Position numbers and translations under genes: made by a program | In this document: positions 35,316 to 45,999 of the stretch, piece after piece | Position numbering within the stretch: position 1 is the first letter of the stretch | How the letters are laid out: the number at the start of each line of letters is the position of its first letter | NCBI RefSeq assembly: GCF_000224145.3 | Contig: NC_020168.2 | Span: 3,879,480 to 3,943,479, forward strand | DNA length: 64,000 bases | From: Ciona intestinalis | Taxonomy: Eukaryota > Chordata > Ascidiacea > Phlebobranchia > Cionidae | Reading direction: 5' to 3' | The notes under the pieces: generated by a model | Database searches by the model: none | Told to the model about the DNA's origin: nothing | Seen by the model: the letters and a program-made list of their open reading frames with translations, nothing else

Positions 35316-37505
35316 ATGACGCAGGCCGAAGCAGAAAACTTTAAGGTGCAAGCAGAAAAACTGGAAAAGGAAGCGCTTGAGGTCATTAACAATATAAATG
35401 GATGGACGTATTTAAAAACTGTGGTATGTGACTTTGTACTTAAAGTTTAACACATATCATCCATAAGCATCAAAAATTAACCGTGTGTTTTTTACGCAGA
35501 GTAACATAAAAGTCTACTGGAAATCGTCGACTTATTTTACTGGACACATGTAAGAATAGTATATCAGCCGCATAAGTGTAACAGTAGGTTTAATGGTTGT
35601 GTAATACAGCTACAAGTTCGTGGTGGAGGTCGATGCTTTGTATTCGGATGTCTTTGATGTAATGATCCCTCCGTCGTGCAGCAAGGAAAAGTTGAAATGG
35701 GATAAAAGCTTGAAACATTATGAGCAATTGCGTAAAGTTTCAGAGGTAGGCCTATACCTATGTTCTATACTCGCTCAATATCGGTATGCTGAATTCAGAC
35801 AATAATACAAATACTGCCTAAAACCGCATGTTTAAATAATAACCCATATAGTTTGATATATAGGCTATAAAGGCGGACGGAAACGTAGCCTATATCATTT
35901 GGTTATTCGTTTGAACATGTTGTCTAAATATGTTGACTACAGATGTTTTATAGGCAGGGCCGTATATATTTCGTCAAAGCAATTCTCTTTGTGTTGCTTT
36001 ATATGTTTAACCATGATTTATTTGCGTTTACTTAAAGGATATATCGGTCGGATTAATCATTACCCCAACTGCGGCTATGGGGCTTATATCGAAGAGAGAA
36101 TTCATTGACCTGTATTGCTGCAAAACATACGACTACCAATGGAGTAATCCAGGTATATGAGCTATCTTGGTGGTCTTAATTAAAACGTCAATCGAGGTAA
36201 AACCGCAAAACCACGCATCGTGTAAATGTAAGTTTGTGGTAAAGTGAAGATCTATGTCTAAGTGTTTATTAGAAGGAATGTGGGTTCGAATCCTACCGCA
36301 GTCAATCAAATTCTAATCTTACATTCTGTATATGCCAATTAAACGAGAAAATTCCAAACTCTTTAAGTTATAGACTTTTGCTTAGCCTCAAATCAACAAC
36401 AATATGGACTTTTCCTGTTAAACATTTTCTCAGAAATATTTAAGACGATCACATTTTAGTTTCCCATGAATATTTTACATTCCTTTTATTTCTTTATGAT
36501 GGTCACGATAGTTAACTACTGTCACAAAAAAACTTTTTTTTAGATTACGGAAAAACATGTTGGATTTTCGGTAAGTCCAATTTTAATTTATATGCAGCCA
36601 ATATTAAGCATATAGTAACGCATATATAAACCGCAGGTAAAAGCGTGGATATTCCAGGTCGAGCAATTACACCGGGTTGCGTACGTGGCCTCAACTACCC
36701 CGGGGGTTACGGAGTAGCAGAAAATAAAAGGTATTAGGCCTATATGCGACTCTTTCACGCATTTGCTTTTACTAAATTCAAAATTTAAACGAGTTTTACA
36801 TTATTTAGAGTCGTTGGGGTAAGATGGGATACCTTCAGCACATAATATCCAAATATCCTAATCGCGTTTTAAACATTTAACAATGTTCTATAGAAGTCGT
36901 GAGAATACGGTTATATAATTCTTCGAATGTTTTTGTTTGCTACCAAATGGGTCGCAAAAATAGAATGAAAACATGTCCCACTTCCCCCAACCTACTAAAT
37001 AGAGTTTGTTCTTATATTCAGAAGTGTCACGCAAAAATTTCGGGCCATTACCTTTCTTTACATAGCTCTCATAACAAAGTCTGGAATTTCTATTTAAAAC
37101 CACCGTACGCGTAAAGGCGCACACAACGTATAGTAGGGTGGGGGAAGATGGGGCACATTTATCACATATTATCTAAATATCCTGATCATGTTTTAAACAA
37201 TTAATAACGGTATACGGGAGTCGTGGGGATACAGTTTTAAAATTTTTCGAATGTTTTTTGTTTACTACCAAACGGGACGAGAAAATCGAATAAAAAGGTG
37301 TCCCATTTTACCCCATCCCACTCTATATTCGATATTTCCCTAACACCTGGCCTATAGGTCGCCGGACAAATGCTTCATTGAATTGTACGTGCACACTGAT
37401 GTTGGGGGGATGATACCTCGTTCTCTGGTTGAAGTAGCTTTACCGTTACAGCAAGTATCGTATGTGACCCATCTTGTAAAAGAAGTCAAGCGACGAAAGA
37501 AGTAA
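35316..37505 (+). CDS. STARD5: START-domain lipid carrier, STARD5-like
   Basis: Seven exons, phases consistent, 225 residues (human STARD5 is 213): 35316-35423, 35500-35549, 35610-35745, 36038-36152, 36544-36570, 36637-36730, 37358-37505. The product is essentially one START domain: GWTYLKTV and NIKVYWKSS at the N-terminus, LKWDKSLKHYEQLRKV, TPTAAMGLISKREFIDLYC, TPGCVRGLNYPGGYGV and ELYVHTDVGGMIPRSLVEVA, ending in a basic tail KEVKRRKK. STARD4/5/6 proteins are soluble carriers that bind sterols or bile acids in a helix-grip pocket. The PSAAMKLISPRDFVDL-like block favours STARD5 over STARD4, but I call it only by recalled similarity. Two MITE copies lie in the last intron; the second ends 30 bp before exon 7. 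Confidence 0.85.
36232..36303 (+). tRNA. tRNA-like sequence, possible anticodon GTT (Asn), doubtful
   Basis: A 72-nt stretch in a STARD5-like intron can form a T arm GTGGG-TTCGAAT-CCTAC containing a perfect B box, and an anticodon arm TCTAA-GTGTTTA-TTAGA with U33 and anticodon GTT. The acceptor stem has a mismatch and G-U pairs, and the D arm is poor. Position 37 is a T rather than a purine. It may be a decayed tRNA or a SINE head. Confidence 0.3.
36803..37000 (+). mobile_element. MITE family M1
   Basis: Starts near TTAGAGTCGTTGGGGTAAGA and ends ACTTCCCCCAACCTACTAAA. Internal blocks ATATCCTAATCGCGTTTTAA and TTTGCTACCAAATGGG match the family. Located in the last intron of the STARD5-like gene. 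Confidence 0.8.
37129..37327 (+). mobile_element. MITE family M1, well preserved
   Basis: Begins TATAGTAGGGTGGGGGAAGA and ends TTACCCCATCCCACTCTATA. The two ends match as an imperfect inverted repeat of about 28 bp. This is one of the most complete copies in the window. Confidence 0.88.
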
Positions 37506-38316
37506 TTCCGTTTCGTCGTAACTCTCACTTTGGTTTTAGCGAAAATAGAGGTTTATTACTCGTCGCAGCAGCTGGGTTATCGTTGTAGATATATTTCGCG
37601 TAGAACAGAGTAAGGAAAACGAACGAAATTTGAAAAAGAAAGAAAAGAACGAACAGTGACCATTGGGGGGAATGTGCTGGGAATGACAGCCGCGAGATGG
37701 CGCACCAGGGAATGCTCAGCACTGACCTGAGATATCCACCAATGACGATAAACGACTGTATAGTAACATAGGAATAACAATATAATGGAAATAATAGTAC
37801 GATCGTAGAACTTGCACTTGAAGGTATAGTGCGAAGAAATAATGCTGCGGTTATGACGTTTTGAATTCATATTATGACGTCACAGTTGCACCATTTTGAA
37901 CTGAGCACCCAATTCTGGAGCAAAATTTAAGAAGTTTTTTTTAGCCGAAAAAGTGAGCGAAATACTTTAAGATTGGTCTAGTCAGGTGCGTGAGGTTATA
38001 TGGGTGTATGACGTATGTGAGTGGTGTTAAAAATAGTCGATTGAGATGTCAATACATTGATAACCTGGGTGGAAATTCCAAACCACTCTGGAATCGAATG
38101 TGGGCGAATTTCCTCACTGCGATTTCACAATGGCTTGATTGATGCGCGAATAAACGAAGGAAACTGCGCCGAAACGTGGGGGTTTCCTGTTCAAGTGACA
38201 GCGAACAACACGATTTTCGGTTCCACGTCAGCCGGTGACGCGTATTGCGTCATCAGGTGACGTCATCTCGTCGGCGCGCCTCCTCTGACGTAAGGCTGCG
38301 TTGTCATGGGTGATTG
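37506..38316. other. Intergenic DNA between STARD5-like and teashirt-like genes
   Basis: No exon or repeat recognised. It presumably holds the 3' ends of both converging genes. The base composition becomes GC-richer after about 38060. Confidence 0.5.
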
Positions 38317-41300
38317 TTACGTCACTGGGGGATTCTCTTCCGGACGGAGGGGTGCGTTGAGGTAGTTCGGCTTCGGGGCTGCAGGAAAAGTAGGAGTTAA
38401 AGTGGGGAAAGGGTTTGATTGACAGTTGGCTGAGCTACGGAGTCAATTACGCCGCCATCGATTCATCGATTGGCGGAGACGAAGAGGCATTTTGACGTCA
38501 CAAAGCGATTCGATGCGCGGTGCCAGGCAGAACACAAATTAAATTTCCACACGAGTGGATCGCACCCCCCGCCACGCTTAAGGGATGCTAGAACCGTCGC
38601 GACCAATCGGACGAGTTAATTGAATCATGTGACAAGCAAGGAAATCCCTGCGGATCGTTGCAAGACACAGCGGCTGTCAATCAAAGTGACAGACAGATCA
38701 ATCAGCAGCTCGACCGTACCGAACACAACGACACGTGACAAGGACTATCTACCTCACACACACACACCAACCTGGCGCGTTCCGCTTCTGTGACGTCACA
38801 AGCGCGATGAGCTGGCGACGGAACGGAAGTGACGTGATCGACGGAAGCGCGATTTCCGCGGGAGGTGATTGGGCAAGATCCTGTGTAAACAATATGCGAA
38901 TGAGTGTTCGGCTTGTGGTAATAACAAAGCAACTTACCATCGGTGATATGGGCATTGGAGTGGTTACAGAAGTCGTCCACTGTTGTGGTTGTGTATGTTC
39001 TACACCAGGTGCATGTGAACTCGGGTTTGGGTGAATTATTGGTGTTGTTGTAACTCAGGGTAGGAAGGGCTTTGCGCATGCGCACTGCATCAATGGAGCC
39101 GGCCATCCAACTCTGTGGAAATATAAGTCATAATAGAACATGGCCTCGAACTGCTATCTTCATACATGATAAAATGCATTAAAACTAACACATCTTTGAA
39201 TATGAAATATAAGTATATAACGGAATATACAGAAAGAAGAATAATGATTGATAGAGTTTTTAACTTTTTAACCCCACTTTAAAGGGCCATTTTGCGCTTT
39301 GGGAACCTTTTTCCTAACGGAGTGTTCACATCTGGGAGTATTTCGCAACAGAAGACGTGTTCATTCAACTTAATTATAAAAAAAAAACATATTTCAACCT
39401 GTGGACATAACTAGTCAAACGTGATAAAATGCAATGCAAATAAATGAACATAACTATGTACGTGAGGTTAAAAGGACGATCGCGTGTTCTCTTCACTTTA
39501 ATTGTTCAAAACACGCTGTATACTTTAACACGTTAACATCTAATCAACTGGCGACGTACACCCGCAGTGTTTACGAAATCCACGAACAGTATAGGCTCTT
39601 AAACAGAGGCGGATTAACGAACGTGCAACACTGCGCCGATCATGGCAAAGCACACTTGGTTGATTTGATGAATGCATCGAGACAGGCGAACCATCGATCA
39701 CATCGCAGGGTTATTGTAGGATCGTATATCAATGCAGTAAAAGCGCTCATCAACCATTCGCGTTGACGGCCCACCGTATTTCATTACAAATATTTGATTA
39801 CAAACCCGAAGATTGATATCGCCGTTGATCGCCATGTTTGCCCGCGGATCATAAACCTCATGTCCCCCACAGCGGAGGTGAAAACTACCATTCAACGTTC
39901 ACGCTTATCGAGCTGCATTATCGTGAGGAAAAATTTCCGCGCTGGCGTTACATAACCTACGCGACAGCTCGCCATCATAGACATCACATCACACACTACC
40001 AACGTTGTCCTTTTGTCAATCGACGATGTTTCCGCACATGCTGCATCCCGTCCCCCCTTAAGTGATGACACCTACCAGCTAACAATACCGCGAAACGTAG
40101 GTACGACTATGATTCATATCTCGATACCCGTTCGCCACATCTCGAGAGGGCACAGCTGGTGACGGACGCTTTACCGTTTTGTTGTTACAGCGGCTTAAAG
40201 CAACCGTACCCGGTCGCCCGATTAATATCGGCGTTATAACTCACGTATGATGAGTTGGCTTGAACCACACACGAGCATACAGCTATCATTACCTTGGCAT
40301 AATTCAGCGGCACGTTACAGCATTCCGCAGTGTTTTCCGGGTCGGGAAGTTTCAGCTTTGATGACGTCATTTGGTGAGGTGACAATGACGTCACGAAGCG
40401 AGCAAAACAAACATTCAGTTTCAGTAATTGTTCTTTTGAAGGTTCGAAATTACGCACGGCTATAAAACAACATGGTTAATTTATGAAAGGCAAACACAAA
40501 TACGTAGGCTGGGCAAACTGGCACTCACCTTCTTTAGTTTGCCGACGTTCATCATTGCTTCGGCCATGACCACGAACCCCATTGTGTTGTCGCTTTGGGT
40601 CAATGTTTGTAGGTTTATTTGGAGGGGAAGAGTTTATATTTTTACCGTTTGAGGCCTCCGGTAGAAACGGTTTTGTTTTTTCGCCAACTTTTTCGCCGGA
40701 CAACTTTCGATCAACGAGGTCTTGCATTTTTTGCAGAGGGTTCACGTCTGGACTCGAATCTACGTCTTTGGGGACGATCAAGTCCTCAAAAAGCGAAAAG
40801 CAAGACTTCTTTGGGTTGATAGGAGCCACTACTGAAGACGAAGACCGCTTCTTGCCTTCTTCAACCCGATGTTCGTGGCTTTCTCGCTGGGCGAAAGGGT
40901 ATCGGTGTTCCAATTCAGGTCGATTAACGATTTTTAGCATTTCTTGGATCGGGTTGGTGTCGCTTGGCGTGCTATCAATATGCAGGGGAGCGTATTCAGA
41001 TTTCTTTGTTTTTTCGGCGGCATCCGTCGAAGCGGATTGGCCCGGCTTCATGCCCGAGAATAGACTCTGCATATTGTCTTTTAAACTCTGCAGCGGGTCT
41101 TTACCAGGATGTGTGCCCGAGTAAGCGGATATAGGATGCGTCGGGCTATGCGCGGAAGTTCTTTGCTGATGGTGGTGCCTGGAATTGGCGTAGTCTGTTT
41201 TCTTAACTGTCAAATCGAGCGGTGACTCCGGCTGCCTTTTATCGGACGCTGTATTAGTTTTAGTATTTGGCGATTTCGATTGGCGACCGTGTGTTGAGTT

Positions 41301-44300
41301 TGCCGGCTTTGGTTTCATTTTTTCCTGGTCCTTCATGGCCGAGAAAGGGTTGAACGAACGACGTGTGGAGTCCAATGTACTGGCTTTGCTCCTGGGGTGT
41401 TCCACTTTACTGATAGCGCTTTGGATCGTGCTCTCCAATGACTTAATGAAATCGCAGCTCCCGGTATGCTCGTGTGTGGTATCGCTGACAGACGGGGTTT
41501 TGACGTAGCTGTCTGATTTGCTGTTCGGAGACGGACTGAGGCTGCTCGCTTCGTTGGATGATGAACGGGTACTAGACCGGTTGTTCGGTCGGTGCGCCTT
41601 TCCCGTATCGCTTAAACTTGGGGAGCAAGACGGCTGCGAAAGACTCATTGGTATAACTGGGTTATGGTGGCCGCTCGGCAGTTTTAAATCGGAAAGCGTC
41701 GGAAAATGCGAAGCTGAAAACCTATGCTCGGTTAGACTTTTCATGGAGCTGAATTTTGCATTGCACTCGGTGCATGTCAGTGCTAGGTCCGTCTCCGAGG
41801 GCGAGCTTAGCCCGTTTACAGTGGGGAGATGGGGCGGTAGGAGCGGTGGGTAGCTGCCTGGGTAGGGTAGGGACATGCTGGGGTTTAGAATGGATGGGAG
41901 GAAGTTTGGTGACAGACTGGAGGCCAGCCATGGATAGGAACATAGAAGGTTCGCGCATGCTGCTGCTGCTGGGTTGGCTGACATAGCTGGAAGTATAATA
42001 CATGAATATTTAGGTATAGTGGGGTGGGGGAAGATGGGACACTTTTAGCACAAAATATATAAATATCCTGGTCGTGTTTTAAACAATTAACAATGGTCTA
42101 TGAAAGTCGCGAGGGCAAGGTTTTATAATTCTTTTAATGTTCTTTGCTTACTACGAAAATGTACGAGAAAATAGAAAGAAAAGATGTCCCATCTTTCCCT
42201 ATCCTACTATATAAAATAAAAGTATATAGTATAAGTATAATAACATAAATAATAAGGTATAGGTTAGGGTTAGATGGTACACATGCGTTATTATTCTATT
42301 TTATTGTTAAATTTGGTAGTAAACAAAGAATATTTAAAGAATTATATAACCGTAACCCGCGACTCTTAAAGAGCGTTGTTAATAGGTAATATGAGATATT
42401 GTATGCTAACGGTAACCGTTTTACCCGACAGACTATATAAAAACATATGGTATTAATAAGGTATCATTCATTTTATATGGGTATTCTTAGAGATAGGACT
42501 ATAGGGGTCTATTATTCAATACATAAAACATTATGTTTTAATTTAAATTTATTAGCTGATTACCTCCCAAAAGAGAGAAATAAAAAGGCGATTGAGCTAA
42601 CAGGGAGGCATCTCTTAGTGAAGCACTCGCGTAGTTATTAAAGTCGTTATGTATTGGTGGGTTAGGGTGCTTCTTCTTTTGCTGCGATGAAGCTTCTAAA
42701 ACAGGCTCGTTTTTCTGGCTCCACAGCCGCAAGGAAGGCACGTTCTCGTAATGCTTCGTCTTGATCATATGCACGCTAAGATCCTGGGTTTAAAATCGAA
42801 GTTTTTGAATTACGATTATTGGTAAGAATTTTCTAGCAGTGTTTTTTGGGACTTGATTTTTTTGCGATTTGAGATGAAAGCGAACTATTTTTAGTACGTA
42901 ATGTCATAACGTGTGCAACACCGCACAGAAATAGTTCAAAAATTAGGTTTATAAAAGACCTCTCTTACAGTTTTGAAACTTATGCATTTTCTCTTACAGT
43001 TTTGAAACTTATGCGTGTACTATGGCTAGTATAAATGCCTATATAAAAAAACAGGTTTAAACTCAAATATAAATAGCGGAAAACAACGAGCAACCAAATC
43101 TTACTTGCAGTGATTCAAACAAATTTCCACACCCCATACAAGTGAGAACTTTCTCTGCTTGATTTTCCTCTTGCTCGACCGTGGATCGTCGTTTTGCTTT
43201 CGTTTCTGCCGGTTTATCCTCTAAAAATTATATTTTTTAAACTATATACATACCCTTTTTCATTTCTTTAATTTTTTTTTAAAATTACCCTTTTTAACTG
43301 TTTAAAAATTAAGTGTCTAAAAAAACGCCGCGTAATAAAAAGACATATACATAAGAGGAAAATAACACAAAGTTGCAAATTAAAAATAGTCAAAACAAAA
43401 AAAACTGATTACAAAGTAATGAAAAACTTACTTTTATTCCAAAATTAAACCGCTTTATAGAATAGACGACACACAATTGTTCACAAGTGAATGTAGGTGT
43501 TGGTAGATTATTTATGGGGTGTAGAATTCGCGTTCGAATGTAAATTAGTTTCCGGTTGCCGTTACAAATAACAATTAAGGATACATGATGTATTTGCGTG
43601 TGTGTTAAAATGGCCAGCTGGCGTGTCTTCTGCAACCTGTCATGTTATAGTTTCGGATGTACTGGTATAGACCAGGCCAATATTACACGAAAAATACATT
43701 GTTAGGGCAACGTAATATTTCACTATATAAAACTGTAGAAAAAAATTCAGTGAAAAATAAGCAACGGACTTACCAAGTTTATTCACAGTGTTGGTATCAC
43801 GAAAATGTCCGGTTTTATTCATATGCACCGTGAGATCGACCAGGGTGTTGAAAGGATCACCGCAATCACGACAATGAAATTTACTCGCACCAGTGAAGAC
43901 AGTGCTATACAACTTCTCCTGAATTAAGAAATATAAAAAAAAACGATAAAGGAGCGTAAAAATAGTTTTTGTATATGCCTTTAAGAATGTTGCTTATTTA
44001 TCCTCGCGTGGCGGTGCAACAGTAGTCATTATGCTTATTCAATACGAAGCAAGTTAGCGTTGCACTAAACCCAGCTATTAAACCGGAAAATCGCTCTTGA
44101 GTTATAACTACACAAAGAAATTGATGAGAATTGCGAACTGAAGTGTTGGGGGGAGAATAAAGTACCTGGACGGGGGAAGTACCCATGCCAGCCATGGTAG
44201 CTGACCGTTTGAGATTGGATACGTGTGAATGGGAGGACGTAGTGGGCTGCTTCTCGTTGCCGTTTACGCACCATCTGTATCTCTCTGCTTTGCTTTTGCT

Positions 44301-45946
44301 TAGGCAGTTGTTGTCACTTCGCTGAAATAGGAGAAAAAAAAAAACATAAATAAAAACTAATCCAATCGCTATTTTGACAGATTTAGTAGTTAAAGGTGTT
44401 GTAAAAAAATACGACCTGACAACGATCTTAAATTTGATTTAACAGGTTTGCTAGTTATATGTGTTATAAAAAAAATAAAAAATGATATAAGTACCTGGAC
44501 ATTCACCCAGTTATTTGAACACTGGTCGTAAAATTGCTTCTGTCGTAACATGGCGTCCATTAGTAGTTTCTGGGCGCTAGTAAGAGACGCAAGGTCTGAA
44601 ATAAACAATTTTTACCACACATATAAGACATTAAGAGACCACTAACGTAGCTAAGCAACCGAACCAATTTCTGATCTCAACTGTTACATTCAGAATTTAT
44701 ATTTGCTTGACGATTTGCCTTGTAATATTACTGCTTAGGTATAAATATAAATTGTCTATGTTTGTAGCTACCTATACTATTCATCATGTCATATATATAT
44801 CTTGGCTTAATCACGTTAACATCCTATGTAAGACTGAAGAATTAAGCTGTTTATGCTTTAAATGAATGAATCACCTGCCTGTTCTAACTGTATGCTGCAT
44901 CCTGTAGCAATGTATTCAGATGTTTCTGCAGTTTGATGGCGGCGACAAAAATTGATGCCCACGTTACAAAACCATGTAAAAAGTACGAAAATGCAAAATA
45001 AATACAATCTGGTCGGAACCAAAAAGCTTTAAATCTAAATTTCTGCTAAATATTTTACAAAAATAAAAACTAAAATATAAATTTTACTTTTTCCAAAGCT
45101 GCGTATCCGTTCCTTACTATGCTCCAATTAAAACCTTTAAAAAAATGAAGTTACTTACCAGATAATTGATGTTCATCCAAGTTGGGGAACAGGTTCACAG
45201 GAGAAGTGGAATTTGTGCTTGGGTGTGGGGAGCCTTCTTTGTTTGGAGTGGCAGCCACATACGAACGGTGGTCAGAATCCACTTCTGAGTCAATAGACTG
45301 GCTATACTTGCTATCATATGTTGCTTTAGATGGGGAAGGGATACTGGAAGGGGAACTTTGGTGCCTGAAAAAGGTTTAAAACAGTTTTACAGCCAGCTTA
45401 AAACTGAGATAGGACGTTTGTGGCTAAAAAGTTGATTTAAAATGAAAGTATTACAGTCTTAACACTGTTGACAGTGAGGCTAAAGTATGTAGGCAATTAA
45501 AATGCAACTAACATTTCAACAAAGCATATTAAAGGGAGTGGGCCAAATCTGGTCTAAATCCTGAGTCTTCGATATGGACCTTATCACATAGAATATAATA
45601 GAAAAAGTTTAAATACAAATTTATGTATATTATAAAAATGCTGACCTGTTTTGGTTTCGCTTAGCTGGATGTTTCCACGACACAAGAGCGTCTTCCAAGT
45701 AATCCTTAGCTTCGTTTGAATCTTTCCCTCTGCCCTCTGACAAAAAGTTCTTTGTAAAGTCCATGAGTTTTTGACACGAGGCATCCATGGTTTTGGCTTC
45801 GCAGGCGTTATATTTCTTGGTATCTGTGCGATTCATACCATTTTGTTCGGGGGTACAGGATGTTTCAATTTCACGAGCAGCGGTTTGCAATAAGTTTTCC
45901 TTGAAGTCAAGTCCTAACTCAAGCTTGCAATTACCATCACCAGAAT
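38317..45946 (-). CDS. TSHZ: Teashirt/TSHZ-type zinc-finger transcription factor (5' exon missing)
   Basis: Well-supported exons on the minus strand, phases consistent: 45646-45946, 45159-45364, 44495-44595, 44166-44321, 43774-43918, 43105-43220, 42564-42783, 40529-41986. Three teashirt-type C2H2 fingers are visible: KFHCRDCGDPFNTLVDLTVH with MNKTGH; CMGCGNLFESLQ-DLSVHMIKTKHY split over two exons; and CTECNAKFSSMKSLTEHRFS with ASHF. The second is followed by QKKK. A PLDLTVKK motif fits the CtBP-binding PIDLT site of the family, and a KLYSTVFTGASKFHCRDC block matches the start of finger 1 in vertebrates. A further exon near 38938-39112 encodes another CxxC...H...H finger (FTCTWCRTYTTTTVDDFCNH), but its phase does not fit the 40529 donor directly. 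A terminal exon at 38317-38378 is only a guess. No homeodomain was found. The start codon exon lies upstream of 45946 and was not recognised. Teashirt proteins are nuclear patterning regulators. Confidence 0.82.
38938..39112 (-). CDS. Candidate 3' zinc-finger exon of the teashirt-like gene
   Basis: Bounded by TTCCACAG (or the AG two bases on) and GATG/GTAAGT on the minus strand. Its open frame has SIDAVRMRKALPTLSYNN and a finger FTCTWC...CNHSNAHI with C-x2-C-x12-H-like spacing. To join the large exon in frame it needs a donor beyond 40529, for instance the CCTAC/GTATTT downstream in the same frame, with the second acceptor AG. It could instead belong to an alternative isoform. Confidence 0.5.
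39113..40528. other. Large intron of the teashirt-like gene
   Basis: 1.4 kb of complex sequence of moderate GC with no SINE or MITE recognised. Open frames on both strands lack splice context or family similarity. An unseen exon that would correct the phase problem could lie here. Confidence 0.4.
42014..42213 (+). mobile_element. MITE family M1 in teashirt-like intron
   Basis: Starts TATAGTGGGGTGGGGGAAGA and ends TTTCCCTATCCTACTATA. Internal blocks are nearly the same as those of the copy at 30999-31196. Confidence 0.85.
42255..42440. mobile_element. Decayed MITE family M1 copy
   Basis: Retains GGTTAGGGTTAGATGGTACA, TTTGGTAGTAAACAAAGAAT and AGAGCGTTGTTAATAG in reverse order to the neighbouring copy. 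It looks older than the others. Confidence 0.55.
45533..45600 (+). repeat. Short interspersed repeat fragment (GGTGAGGTCC family)
   Basis: Contains GTGGGCCAAATCTGGTCTAA and ATCCTGAGTCTTCGATATGG, then ACCTTATCACATAGAAT. Located just downstream of a teashirt-like exon. Confidence 0.55.
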
Positions 45947-45999
45947 CTAAAGGAGGACAAATGACAATCAACACATTCTGATAAACACTGCTTAGATAT

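Noticed and set aside
38702-38937. Continuation of the minus-strand zinc-finger frame past 38938
   Set aside because: A good GTAAGT donor follows GATG at 38937, and the sequence beyond it is Cys/Ser/Val-rich with no family similarity, so it reads as intron.
40582-41124. 180-codon open frame on the plus strand
   Set aside because: It is the shadow of the long teashirt-like exon on the other strand, which has zinc-finger and PLDLT motifs and correct splice sites.
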